From JBBDLF01 sp040879025 (GTDB lineage Bacteria; Pseudomonadota; Gammaproteobacteria; Pseudomonadales; Pseudohongiellaceae), in NCBI GenBank assembly GCA_040879025.1, contig JBBDLF010000037.1:1-64000 (forward strand): a stretch of DNA of 64,000 nt. Reading direction: 5' to 3'. Below the pieces are notes generated by a model. That model ran no database searches. It saw only the letters and a list, made by a program, of their open reading frames with translations, and had not been told where the DNA came from. Each line of letters opens with the position of its first letter. Position 1 is the stretch's first letter. Both the position numbers and the translations under genes were made by a program. Below, in pieces: positions 34,653-43,059 of the stretch.

Positions 34653-36473
34653 ATGAAACCTATCACCACGACCGCCCTTGCGTTGGCGGCATCTCTCAGC
34701 GCCTTTCCGGGCCATGGACAAACCTCCACCAACGGGGTTACCGAGGAGATCATCGTCTCCGCCAACCGTTTCGCGCAGCCGGCCGGCACCGTCATGGCGG
34801 CTACGAGCGTAATTACCAGAGAGGAGATCACCCGGTCCCTGGCGCAGAATCTCGCCGACCTGTTGTCAGGCAAGCCCGGAATTCAGATGGCGCAGTCCGG
34901 AGGCCGGGGTGCGTTAACCAGCCTTTTCATGCGTGGCACGGAGTCCGATCACACACTGATACTGATCGACGGCGCACAGATAACCACGTCCACCGGCAGT
35001 TCGGGACGCCTTGAATATGTACCCACCGACCAGATCGAGCGCATCGAAATAATACGTGGTCCTCGCTCCAGCCTCTGGGGATCAGAGGCCATAGGCGGTG
35101 TCATCAATATCGTCACCGCCAGACGCACAGAAGCTGATTTTGACGGCTCCGTCAGGCTCGCCGCCGGAACTGAAAACAGCCGTAACGGCAATGCGAACCT
35201 GGCAGGCAATCTCGGGGGCACCGCCTTGAACCTCGGTTTGTCGAAATCGAGTACCGACGGGATAAATTTCAGCCGGAGCGGCAGTCCTGACGATGACGGT
35301 TATGACAATGAATCCCTGACGCTTGGCTTGCACCGGTCGATCTCGGACGACGTGGCGCTGTCACTGGTCTATTCGGATTTTGACGCCAGCTCTGAATTTG
35401 ATGACGGCGAGGTGGATTCGCGCAGCAGGCAGCTGTCGGCGACACTGGATTATTCCATAAGCCCCGATTGGACCACGCGACTGACGGCAAACCGTTTCAA
35501 AGAGGACAACGATAACAGGGCCACGTTCGGCGACACGATCAGTCGCAGTGAAAACGCGTCGTTACGCTGGAGCAACACACTCGATCTGAATGGCGGTCAG
35601 ACCCTGGGGTTTGGTGTGGACCGTCAGCGGCAGCAACTCGATTATGCCAGTTTTGGCGCTACCCAATCCGAAAATTCCCGCGACAACACCGGCTACTACG
35701 GCGTCTACAACCGACCTTTGGCCGACGTTGACCTGACCTTGTCAATCCGCAACGATGACAATGAAGCATTCGGCCACCACACCACGGGGAATATCGCCGT
35801 GGGCAAAGCGTTTGGCGACAATACGCGAGCCTGGCTCAGCTACGGCACAGCATTCAAGGCCCCCAACCTGCTGGACCTGTATGTAGGTTTTCCGGATTTT
35901 TCATTTTTTGCCAATCCCGATCTGCAACCGGAAACGTCTGAAAATATAGAGTTCGGCCTGGCACTTTCAGCTTTGGGCGGAGACTGGTCAATGAACCTGT
36001 TTCATAATGAGATTGAAAACCTGATCAGCATCGATGCCAGCTTCACCACTCTGGACAATGTGGACAAGGCAGTGATTGACGGTTTCGAGCTGACGTTCGG
36101 GCGTGACATCATGGGCTGGAATGCGAACGTGGGTCTCACACTGCTCAACCATGAGGATCGAAGTACGGGAGAAGACCTGTTGCGGCGTCCGGAACAGACG
36201 GTCTCAGCCAGTCTCGGAAAAAATTTCGGTCGTCTCGACTTCTCCCTGCAATGGCTCGCGCAGAGCAAGCATCGGGACGTCAACCCCGAAACGTTCGGTT
36301 CTTCCGAAGTGGGAGGGTACGGCATCGTCAATTTCATTGCCGGGTATCACTTCTCCAACACGCTGGGTCTGCGACTGCGGCTGGGCAATGTGCTGGACAA
36401 GGACTACGAAGTGGTCGACGGCTTCAATACGCTCGGCCGAACCGCGCAATTGTCGATGGACTATCAGTTCTAG
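34653..36473 (+). CDS. btuB: TonB-dependent cobalamin receptor BtuB
   Basis: A 606-residue outer-membrane receptor. The signal peptide ends near residue 22 (SAFPGHGQ). The TonB-box-like EEIIVSANR lies at about 29-37. The plug domain has VITREEITRSLAQNLADLLSGKPGIQMAQSGGRG...FMRGTESDHTLILIDG and IERIEIIRGPRSSLWGSEAIGGVINIVT, followed by a 22-strand barrel ending in ...RTAQLSMDYQF with the terminal Phe. Length matches E. coli BtuB. The cobalamin riboswitch in its leader makes B12 or a related corrinoid the likely ligand. Other B12 uptake genes (btuCDF) are not in the window. Confidence 0.92.
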   Translation: MKPITTTALALAASLSAFPGHGQTSTNGVTEEIIVSANRFAQPAGTVMAATSVITREEITRSLAQNLADLLSGKPGIQMAQSGGRGALTSLFMRGTESDHTLILIDGAQITTSTGSSGRLEYVPTDQIERIEIIRGPRSSLWGSEAIGGVINIVTARRTEADFDGSVRLAAGTENSRNGNANLAGNLGGTALNLGLSKSSTDGINFSRSGSPDDDGYDNESLTLGLHRSISDDVALSLVYSDFDASSEFDDGEVDSRSRQLSATLDYSISPDWTTRLTANRFKEDNDNRATFGDTISRSENASLRWSNTLDLNGGQTLGFGVDRQRQQLDYASFGATQSENSRDNTGYYGVYNRPLADVDLTLSIRNDDNEAFGHHTTGNIAVGKAFGDNTRAWLSYGTAFKAPNLLDLYVGFPDFSFFANPDLQPETSENIEFGLALSALGGDWSMNLFHNEIENLISIDASFTTLDNVDKAVIDGFELTFGRDIMGWNANVGLTLLNHEDRSTGEDLLRRPEQTVSASLGKNFGRLDFSLQWLAQSKHRDVNPETFGSSEVGGYGIVNFIAGYHFSNTLGLRLRLGNVLDKDYEVVDGFNTLGRTAQLSMDYQF

Positions 36474-36482
36474 CCCGGACTA

Positions 36483-36528
36483 GGGAGCCTCTGAATAACC
36501 ATGTACCGCCTCTGCGGGAGCTGTCGTG
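36483..36528 (+). repeat. Short dispersed repeat, copy A
   Basis: The segment begins GGGAGCCTCTGAATAA and continues TGTACCGCCTCTGCGGGAG. It is about 80 percent identical over 46 bases to the segment at 38147-38192. Both lie 70-110 bases upstream of a plus-strand gene. They could be ends of a miniature transposable element or a bacterial interspersed repeat. Confidence 0.55.
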
Positions 36529-36596
36529 TGCTGCCGCAAGGCGTCGTGCGCCGGGAATGGGGAGGTTAGTTCCGCGAATTCGCCTATAATGCGGCA

Positions 36597-37475
36597 ATGA
36601 AAAAAACGCGTATCTACATCCTGCTCGTGCTGCTTGCGTTACTTGCGCTGGTCACGCGGTGGCTTTTCGCAGCGCCCCGGGTACCGGCGGTCGCTATTCC
36701 CGCTACCGCCGAAGCCATGGAGCGGGGTGAATACCTGGTGCATGCCGGTGGTTGTATCGGCTGTCACCAGGGCGATGATGAGTCATCCCTGAGTGGTGGC
36801 ATGGCGCTGGAGTCACCGTTCGGGACGTTCTATGTGCCAAATATTACACCGGATCAGGATACCGGCATCGGGGGCTGGCAGGCTCGTGATTTTTTACTGG
36901 CACTGCAGCATGGTCGCCGTCCGGATGGCGGCTTTTATTATCCGGCATTTCCCTATCGTGCCTACGCCGGCATGAGTGACGAGGATGTGCTCACTGTCGC
37001 CGCCTGGCTGATGGCGCAACCAGCCGTAAGTGCCGACGCGCCCGCGCATGATTTGCCCGGATGGCTGCAACGCTGGATGATCGCAGGCTGGAACAGGATT
37101 GCAGATGTGATGTATCCCGTACCTCCGGCCGAGACGGACCCGCAACGGATCCGGGGAGCCTATCTGGTCCGCAACCTGGGTCATTGCGGCGAATGCCATA
37201 CCCCTCGCAATCGCTTGGGAATTCCGGACCCAGGGCGTGAATTTGCCGGCGTCGTGCTGGAAGACGGTGAAGTCGAAGCGATTACGCCGCAGGCATTGGC
37301 CGACTGGACGGAAGAAGATATCGCTTTCTTCCTGTTCCTTGGCCTGAAGCCTGATGGCGAATTTGTGGGGGGAGAAATGGAGCCGGTGATAGAGTACAAC
37401 ACCAGCCGACTCACGGAGAACGACCGCTATGCGGTAGCGGCATTCCTGAAATCCTTGCAGCCAGAACAGGAGTGA
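36597..37475 (+). CDS. Membrane-anchored diheme cytochrome c
   Basis: A 292-residue protein with an uncleaved N-terminal anchor (about 5-25, IYILLVLLALLALVTRWLF) and two cytochrome c domains. Haem motifs are CIGCH (about 54-58) and CGECH (about 198-202). Segments LSGGMALESPFGTFYVPNITPD and GGFYYPAFPYRAYAGMSDEDV are typical of cytochromes that take electrons from periplasmic dehydrogenases such as sorbitol/alcohol and IorAB-type molybdenum enzymes. It may therefore serve the molybdenum hydroxylase encoded at 31197-34219, although btuB lies between them. Downstream is a convergent cytochrome c' gene. Confidence 0.9.
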   Translation: MKKTRIYILLVLLALLALVTRWLFAAPRVPAVAIPATAEAMERGEYLVHAGGCIGCHQGDDESSLSGGMALESPFGTFYVPNITPDQDTGIGGWQARDFLLALQHGRRPDGGFYYPAFPYRAYAGMSDEDVLTVAAWLMAQPAVSADAPAHDLPGWLQRWMIAGWNRIADVMYPVPPAETDPQRIRGAYLVRNLGHCGECHTPRNRLGIPDPGREFAGVVLEDGEVEAITPQALADWTEEDIAFFLFLGLKPDGEFVGGEMEPVIEYNTSRLTENDRYAVAAFLKSLQPEQE

Positions 37476-37490
37476 GGGGTCACGACGCCC

Positions 37491-37970
37491 TTAATCATCA
37501 ACCCTGAAGGTTTCATGGCAATTACCACAGGTCCCGCCAAAAGCCCGCACCGCGCCAATGGTCTGCATACGGTCACCCGCCGCGGCCACATCAGCAAACG
37601 TGTTTGCCGCCGCTACCAGATTGGCCGCTTTTTCCTGAAACTCATTCATATTGTCCCAGATAATCGGTAGCGCCTCGGTTTCTACAGTGAAGCCGCGCGT
37701 ATCCCGCGCCGCGAACAGTTCGGGAATCATGGGAGCCATCGCGGCGATGCGCCGTGCATTACGCTCGGCAATGGCAGCGTCAAAGTCTACGGTACCGCGA
37801 GCCATGCCGCTGATGGTGCCCATGTTAAAGGCGAACAGTTTGAATACCGCCTGCCGGGTTTCGGCGGCGCCGACGGCCAGTTGTTCCGGCGAAGGCGCTT
37901 CCTGAGCGGTGACAGTGGTTACCGTCAAACCGGTCACGACAAGCATCAACGTGAATACGCGTTTAAACAT
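37491..37970 (-). CDS. Cytochrome c'-type protein
   Basis: A 159-residue exported protein with a signal peptide (about 1-23, ending TVTTVTAQE). A four-helix bundle of cytochrome c' type ends in the haem motif CGNCHETFR at the C-terminus. Cytochromes c' are periplasmic, often high-spin, haem proteins that bind NO and may protect against it. All expected features (C-terminal CxxCH, length, helical composition) are present. It converges on the diheme cytochrome and is divergent from the peroxiredoxin. Confidence 0.9.
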   Translation of the reverse strand: MFKRVFTLMLVVTGLTVTTVTAQEAPSPEQLAVGAAETRQAVFKLFAFNMGTISGMARGTVDFDAAIAERNARRIAAMAPMIPELFAARDTRGFTVETEALPIIWDNMNEFQEKAANLVAAANTFADVAAAGDRMQTIGAVRAFGGTCGNCHETFRVDD

Positions 37971-38282
37971 AACTCTACTCCATTGTCAGTAGTGGTGCCG
38001 GGTTGGCTTGAATCCTCTGTCAATCGGGCTCACAGCGGGCCCAAGCATGGCATAGCTGATTTCCGTGGGAAAGCCTTATTCCCGACAGGAACGACAGTTC
38101 GCCGGAAGGCCGCGGCCAATTGACGGGACACGGCGCTATTGATCCTGGGAACCTCTGATTAATTCTGTACCGCCTCTGCGGAGCCTGTTGCGTTTCAGGC
38201 GACGGGGCGCTGCGCGCGCCGCCTCTATGGAATCGCCGGCGATTGCGTGTATGATTGTGTATTCAACCGAGGAGGATTCTCT
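37971..38282. other. Intergenic region between cytochrome c' and peroxiredoxin
   Basis: About 310 bases between divergent genes. It holds copy B of the short repeat (38147-38192) and, beyond it, a GC-rich segment with GCGCGCGCC. No gene or RNA is seen. Confidence 0.4.
38147..38192 (+). repeat. Short dispersed repeat, copy B
   Basis: It begins GGGAACCTCTGATTAA and shares TGTACCGCCTCTGCGG with copy A at 36483-36528. The next bases diverge. The orientation is the same as copy A relative to the downstream gene. Confidence 0.55.
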
Positions 38283-38942
38283 ATGTCACTTCGCATCAAT
38301 GATGAAGCGCCCAATTTTACCGCCGAGACCACCCAGGGCCCCATTGACTTCCATGAATGGATAGGGGACAGCTGGGCGGTGCTGTTTTCACACCCGAAAG
38401 ACTTCACGCCCGTTTGCACGACGGAACTGGGATATATGGCCGGCCTGGAACAGGAATTCGCCAAGCGAAATACGCGAATCATCGGGCTGAGTGTAGACCC
38501 GGTGGACGATCACGCCCGATGGGCCAGGGATATCGAAGAAACCCAGGGTCACGCGGTGAAATACCCGATGATCGGCGATACCGATCTCAAGGTGGCCAAG
38601 CTCTACAATATGCTACCCGCCGACGAGGAAGGCGGCTCTGAGGGCCGTACTGCCGCGACCAATGCCACCGTACGTTCGGTCTTTGTAATCGGACCGGACA
38701 AAAAAATCAAATTGATGCTGACCTATCCCATGACAACCGGTCGTAACTTCGATGAGATTCTGCGGGTTCTTGACTCCATGCAACTGACTGCCCGGCATAA
38801 GGTCGCGACGCCGGCCAACTGGATCAACGGTAACGATGTCATTATCGTGCCTTCAGTTTCCGATGCGGAGGCGAAAGACCTGTTCCCCGGCGGCTGGAAT
38901 ACCATCAAGCCTTATCTGCGTACCACCAAGCAGCCTTCCTAG
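38283..38942 (+). CDS. 1-Cys peroxiredoxin (Prx6 type)
   Basis: A 219-residue peroxiredoxin. The active-site motif HPKDFTPVCTTELG has the peroxidatic Cys at 45. The C-terminal Prx6-type extension (KVATPANWINGNDVIIVPSVSDAEAKDLFPGGWNTIKPYLR) is present, and no resolving Cys is seen at the usual site. It reduces hydroperoxides in the cytoplasm using an external thiol. GAGGAGG seven bases upstream fixes the ATG at 38283. An in-frame ATG at 38247 lacks such a signal. It is a single gene. Confidence 0.95.
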   Translation: MSLRINDEAPNFTAETTQGPIDFHEWIGDSWAVLFSHPKDFTPVCTTELGYMAGLEQEFAKRNTRIIGLSVDPVDDHARWARDIEETQGHAVKYPMIGDTDLKVAKLYNMLPADEEGGSEGRTAATNATVRSVFVIGPDKKIKLMLTYPMTTGRNFDEILRVLDSMQLTARHKVATPANWINGNDVIIVPSVSDAEAKDLFPGGWNTIKPYLRTTKQPS

Positions 38943-38979
38943 CCCCGCTTGCCTGGGCTTGACAGGTGTGTCCACGGCA

Positions 38980-39786
38980 TCAGCTGAACATTTTGCTGCG
39001 GATGCCGGCGCGTCGGATAGCCGGGTGAACACGGGGCTTTCGTTGATCGTGCCGGCGTGTGTAGTGCCGGGAAAGCAAGGCAATGGCAATGCCTCCTATG
39101 ACACCCGGACCTGTCCAGAAAATGATCATTACGCCCTCGAACCCACCGGTCAAAAATTCTTCCAGAAGGCGGCTGCCGCCAAATACGAAGAACGCCGTAT
39201 AGGCTCCGATGCCTGCGCCTATCAATCCTCCCAGATGTTCGTTCCACCATTCACGAGGCTTCAATTCGGCCTTGAGGGCGTACCGGATCAGGTTGACTCC
39301 GACGATAAGTTCCACAATGGCGAAACCCATGAATAGGGGCTGACCTGTTGCCGTGCCGACAATGAGCAGAAGCAGTCCGACAAGTACCAGCGATCCGCAC
39401 AGCAGCAAATGGGCCGGTGCGCGCAGGGCGGTTCGGTCGCGCTTGTGCAGAATCACCAACCACCCTTGCCGGGTGCTTGCCAGCACCAGGATGCTCAGCG
39501 AAAACAGAAACAGCGCCGCATGGCGGATCTCGGCTGACAGTCGCTGCTTTACTTCATCCGACACGCTCTGTTCGATGCCGTGACTGGCCAGCGGAAACAG
39601 CAGGTCCGAACCGGCCATGGCCAGACCTGATCCGGCGACAAAGTACATCGCTCCGGCAAAGTATCTGCCGAAGCGGCGGTGGTTCAAGGAGCCCTTCCGG
39701 GCGATTACGGGAATCCAGAACAGCAGCAGGGCGACAGCACCGATACCCGCATGCATAACCAACGAAAATTGATGAACAAATTGCAT
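38980..39786 (-). CDS. Uncharacterised multi-pass membrane protein
   Basis: A 268-residue protein with about seven hydrophobic segments, beginning QFVHQFSLVMHAGIGAVALLLFWIPVIARKGSLNHRRFGRYF and ending in a basic cytoplasmic tail. The HAG...HRRFGR start recalls DUF2306-like membrane proteins, but I am not certain of the family. No catalytic motif is visible. GGAGAAGG before the ATG at 39786 supports this start over 39834. It lies between convergent peroxiredoxin and divergent histidine kinase genes. Confidence 0.6.
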   Translation of the reverse strand: MQFVHQFSLVMHAGIGAVALLLFWIPVIARKGSLNHRRFGRYFAGAMYFVAGSGLAMAGSDLLFPLASHGIEQSVSDEVKQRLSAEIRHAALFLFSLSILVLASTRQGWLVILHKRDRTALRAPAHLLLCGSLVLVGLLLLIVGTATGQPLFMGFAIVELIVGVNLIRYALKAELKPREWWNEHLGGLIGAGIGAYTAFFVFGGSRLLEEFLTGGFEGVMIIFWTGPGVIGGIAIALLSRHYTRRHDQRKPRVHPAIRRAGIRSKMFS

Positions 39787-39941
39787 TACCTTCTCCAGGA
39801 CGGGACTTCCCGTTGCCGAAACCAATGAATCCACGATCTATGGTATTTGTCCGTGTCGGCCTCCGTCAGTGCTGAAAGTCATGAAATGTAACGTGACTTT
39901 CGGCCTATTGGGCGGCGTGCCGCCTATGCCATAATCGGCGC

Positions 39942-41072
39942 ATGTGGAAAAGCGAAAAGGTCCTCGACTGGAGCGGTCTGCTGGCCCAGGTTGTAGTAGC
40001 CGGCCTGGCGGTTTACCTTGAATTTGATGCCGCCGGCGAATGGGCATCCAGGGTAGGCATCATCGCATTGCTTTTTGTCACTCAACTCGCGTTGTTCATC
40101 CTTTTCCTGCATAACCCGCAACAGTCCCGTAATCGGCAGATCACGCTGGTATGGCTCCAGACTCCATTAATCGTCAGTCTCTATTTCCTGATAGACACGA
40201 GCATCGTTGCGATTCTCGGAATCGTCTGGGTGGTTCAGGTTGCCGAAACCTACAGCATCCGCAGCAGTGTCTGGCTGTTTCTCGCCGCAATTACAATTTT
40301 CGCCGTAAGCCAGTTTTATCACTGGTGGGATGATTTACTCGTAGCGGTAATTGGTTCCGCAACGCTGGCACTTTTTCATTTGTTCGCTCTCGGAGCGACC
40401 CATCGCGCCCAGCGCGAACAAAAACTGCGCGAACAGACTGCACAGCTTAACAATGAATTGATAGCCACCCGGCAATTGCTTTCGCAAAGCTCCCGGCAGA
40501 GTGAGCGGCTGCGAATTGCGCGCGATTTACACGACCTGCTGGGTCATCACATGACGGCGTTGATATTGAATCTTGAGGTGGCTTTACACTGCACGGAAGG
40601 CAAGGGCAACGACAAGGTGGAACAGGCGCTCGCGATGGCCAAACTGCTATTGAGCGACCTCCGGACCGCAGTCAGCGAATTGCGTGAGAATGATGAAATT
40701 GATTTTGGGCACTCGATCGAAAAACTGCTCAAGGATGTTCCCGGACTGGCGATTGAGGTGGATTTTTCCGCGGCGCCGCCAATCAAGGAATTCAGAGTCG
40801 CTGAGACCCTGTTGAGATGCGTACAGGAAGCCATAACAAATGTACTTCGGCACAGCAATGCCACCGAGTGCAAAGTGTCGCTGACGAGCCAAAACGAAGA
40901 TGTTGTACTGACCGTTTCCGACAACGGCAATTCGACCAAACTCGTCGTACCCGGCAATGGTCTGACGGGCATGCAGGAACGTGTCCGCAATCTGGGCGGT
41001 GAAATAAACTGGGAGCAGCTGGCAGACACGTTCAGCCTGAGAGTTCGACTTCCCCCGGGAGAAAGTGCGTGA
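39942..41072 (+). CDS. Sensor histidine kinase, NarL/DesK class
   Basis: A 376-residue membrane kinase. About five or six N-terminal helices (residues 10-150) form the sensor, with no large periplasmic domain. A coiled linker follows (RAQREQKLREQTAQLNNEL). The HisKA_3 dimerisation domain has RLRIARDLHDLLGHHMTAL with the phospho-accepting His near residue 199. A HATPase domain has CVQEAITNVLRHSNATEC (N box) and VSDNGNSTKLVVPGNGLTGMQERV (G box). It phosphorylates the LuxR-type regulator whose gene overlaps its last four bases. The DesK-like layout suggests sensing of the membrane state; the signal is unknown. Confidence 0.92.
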   Translation: MWKSEKVLDWSGLLAQVVVAGLAVYLEFDAAGEWASRVGIIALLFVTQLALFILFLHNPQQSRNRQITLVWLQTPLIVSLYFLIDTSIVAILGIVWVVQVAETYSIRSSVWLFLAAITIFAVSQFYHWWDDLLVAVIGSATLALFHLFALGATHRAQREQKLREQTAQLNNELIATRQLLSQSSRQSERLRIARDLHDLLGHHMTALILNLEVALHCTEGKGNDKVEQALAMAKLLLSDLRTAVSELRENDEIDFGHSIEKLLKDVPGLAIEVDFSAAPPIKEFRVAETLLRCVQEAITNVLRHSNATECKVSLTSQNEDVVLTVSDNGNSTKLVVPGNGLTGMQERVRNLGGEINWEQLADTFSLRVRLPPGESA

Positions 41073-41713
41073 AAATCAGGGTCATGCTGGCGGACGACCA
41101 GAACCTCGTGCGCCAGGGCATCCGCAACCTTCTGGACCTCAGCCCTCGCATGGAGGTGGTAGGCCAGGTTGCCGATGGTTCGGCGGTGGTGGACGGCATT
41201 CAGAAATTTCAGCCGGACGTACTGCTACTGGACATTCGAATGCCAAAAATGACAGGCATTGAAGCGCTTCGGGCGATGACCGTGGCCAGCATCATGGTTC
41301 CGACGATAATTTTGACCACTTTCGATGATCACAAACTGGTACTGGAAGGGCTTGAAGCCGGGGCCAGGGGATTTCTGCTCAAGGACGTTTCGCTGGAAAG
41401 CCTGGTCAATGCGATCGAACAGGTGCATGCGGGCAAAACGCTGGTGCAACCAGCGATTACCGAGCGAATTCTGAAGGGGCTCGCGATGTTACAGGCTCCG
41501 GAGCAGGAACCTGTGATCACGGAAGCTCTCACCGGCAAGGAACTGGAAGTTCTGCGGCTGATGGCGGGCGGCTACAGCAACAAGGAAATTTCCTTAGCCA
41601 TTCACAAATCGGAAGGAACGATCAAAAACCAGGTATCTTCAATACTGGTCAAGCTTGGCGTCAGGGATCGAACCCAGGCCGTGTTGCGGAGTATAAACCT
41701 GGGACTGCTGTGA
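41069..41713 (+). CDS. LuxR/NarL-family response regulator
   Basis: A 214-residue regulator with a receiver domain (1-120: MLADDQNLVRQGI, phospho-acceptor Asp in VLLLDIRMPKMTG, conserved Thr/Lys in TFDDHKLV and FLLKDVSLE) and a C-terminal LuxR helix-turn-helix (LTGKELEVLRLMAGGYSNKEISLAIHKSEGTIKNQVSSILVKLGVRDRTQAV). It starts with GTG overlapping the kinase stop, so the pair is translationally coupled. Target genes are unknown. Confidence 0.94.
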   Translation: MKIRVMLADDQNLVRQGIRNLLDLSPRMEVVGQVADGSAVVDGIQKFQPDVLLLDIRMPKMTGIEALRAMTVASIMVPTIILTTFDDHKLVLEGLEAGARGFLLKDVSLESLVNAIEQVHAGKTLVQPAITERILKGLAMLQAPEQEPVITEALTGKELEVLRLMAGGYSNKEISLAIHKSEGTIKNQVSSILVKLGVRDRTQAVLRSINLGLL

Positions 41714-41738
41714 CCGGTCACCATATCCTCGTGGAGGT

Positions 41739-42326
41739 TCAGAACAAGCTGTCCAGCAATGCGCCCAGTGTCGCAGCGCCGCCAAAAATATATACCGCGC
41801 AGATAACCCCTTCGCCGATTGCCGACCCGAACAGCGTTTTTGCCAGGCTGATTCGCAGGACGCTGCAGACATAAACGATCATATCGGTGGGGACCATCGG
41901 AGCAAATCCCCAGACACTGATTACCGGAAGCTCACGATTCTTCAACAACCCTGTAAGCCGGGCAATCTGATCCGGGTAGTGTTGATGGAAAAAGTGATCG
42001 AACCGCGCCATGCGGGCCATATAATAAACGATAGCCGATGACGTAAAAACAGCTACCAGATTGACCAGATAAAGCGGTATGGGGGGAAACACCAATATAC
42101 CCGCGAGCACGATAGGTGTAGAGGGAATCAGCGTAAACCCGCGCAGCGTTGAAACAATAAAATAGACCGACAGGCCCAGCACCAGATTATCGGAAAACAG
42201 GCGGCGCAGACGCTGCGGCTCGAACCAGTCCGGCTGAAAAAAGAACAACGATAAACTGATGACGATGATCGTCAGCCAGAAATAGAGACCAAAAAAATTG
42301 ATGGTTCCCAAGTCGTCTTTATTCAC
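41739..42326 (-). CDS. TVP38/TMEM64-like (VTT domain) membrane protein
   Basis: A 195-residue inner-membrane protein with about five helices. The VTT core is seen in LRGFTLIPSTPIVLAGILVFPP and VWGFAPMVPTDMIVYVCSVLRISLAKTLFGSAIGEGV. The DedA/VTT superfamily is linked to lipid scrambling and membrane homeostasis. It follows a PmtA-like methyltransferase gene by 18 bases on the same strand, so the two probably form an operon concerned with membrane lipids. Confidence 0.8.
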   Translation of the reverse strand: MNKDDLGTINFFGLYFWLTIIVISLSLFFFQPDWFEPQRLRRLFSDNLVLGLSVYFIVSTLRGFTLIPSTPIVLAGILVFPPIPLYLVNLVAVFTSSAIVYYMARMARFDHFFHQHYPDQIARLTGLLKNRELPVISVWGFAPMVPTDMIVYVCSVLRISLAKTLFGSAIGEGVICAVYIFGGAATLGALLDSLF

Positions 42327-42344
42327 GGCTTGTTGTAGGGCAGG

Positions 42345-42911
42345 TCACTTCGTAATGCTGTAGACAAAAGCCGGCAGTACGTTCAGAAAAACAAAGCTGA
42401 TATCGTTCATCTTTTTCCCGAATATGTTCTCTATGTCCGCCTTGTTGCTACGGAAATACTGATATTGCAGGTAGATGCCGCCGGTTTTCAGATTGCTCTC
42501 GAAACCTCTGATGACCTTGTACAGAAACGCATTGTTGTCTTCGCGGCTGGCGAAGTTTTTCAACGGCAGGGAAGACAGTATCACGTCGTACTTTTCTGTA
42601 CTGTCGGCCAACTGAGTAATACAGTCGTTGCTGAGCGTAATTTTCTTGTCGCTGTGATTGCGGATTATCGCTTCAATATAGGGGTTGTATACCTGTTTTA
42701 TTTCACATACGTCCAGCTGCGACCCCGCCGACATCTTTGCCGCCAGCTTCTTTGTAAACACGCCCCGTCCGCTGCCGATTTCAAGGATACGCAAATCGCG
42801 ATGAAAATCGATACGCCGAATCATTGCATTAACCAGAAACACGGAGCTGCTCATGATCAGTCCGTCTTCGGAAATATTCCTGCGCAGGCGTTGGTAAAGT
42901 TTAACAGGCAT
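42345..42911 (-). CDS. SAM-dependent methyltransferase, PmtA-like
   Basis: A 188-residue Rossmann-fold methyltransferase. SAM motif I is ILEIGSGRGVFTKKL (about 42-56). The YDVILSSLPLKNF segment corresponds to motif IV and resembles phospholipid N-methyltransferases of the PmtA type and the related rRNA dimethylases. No signal peptide is seen. Its coupling to a VTT membrane protein supports a lipid substrate, but this is inference. The coding sequence is somewhat richer in AT than its neighbours. Confidence 0.72.
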   Translation of the reverse strand: MPVKLYQRLRRNISEDGLIMSSSVFLVNAMIRRIDFHRDLRILEIGSGRGVFTKKLAAKMSAGSQLDVCEIKQVYNPYIEAIIRNHSDKKITLSNDCITQLADSTEKYDVILSSLPLKNFASREDNNAFLYKVIRGFESNLKTGGIYLQYQYFRSNKADIENIFGKKMNDISFVFLNVLPAFVYSITK

Positions 42912-43023
42912 CGTTGTTCCCTATTGTGAGCGTCGTGATTATAGCGTCTGGCCAGCTCCGCGCCAGCTGTTTTTTTGTGTGGCTTGGAAGTGGCATTCCA
43001 CCCCCCGGTGCGTTTCACCACCA

Positions 43024-43054
43024 CCTCGCCGGGTAGCATCGCGATGCGGCGAGG
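43024..43054. terminator. Stem-loop downstream of the TPR-TonB_C gene
   Basis: The arms CCTCGCCG (43024-43031) and CGGCGAGG (43047-43054) enclose a loop that itself contains CATCGCGATG. It lies just past the stop codon of the minus-strand gene ending at 43060. No T-run follows on that strand, so a terminator role is only suggested. Confidence 0.35.
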
Positions 43055-43059
43055 TTGGT

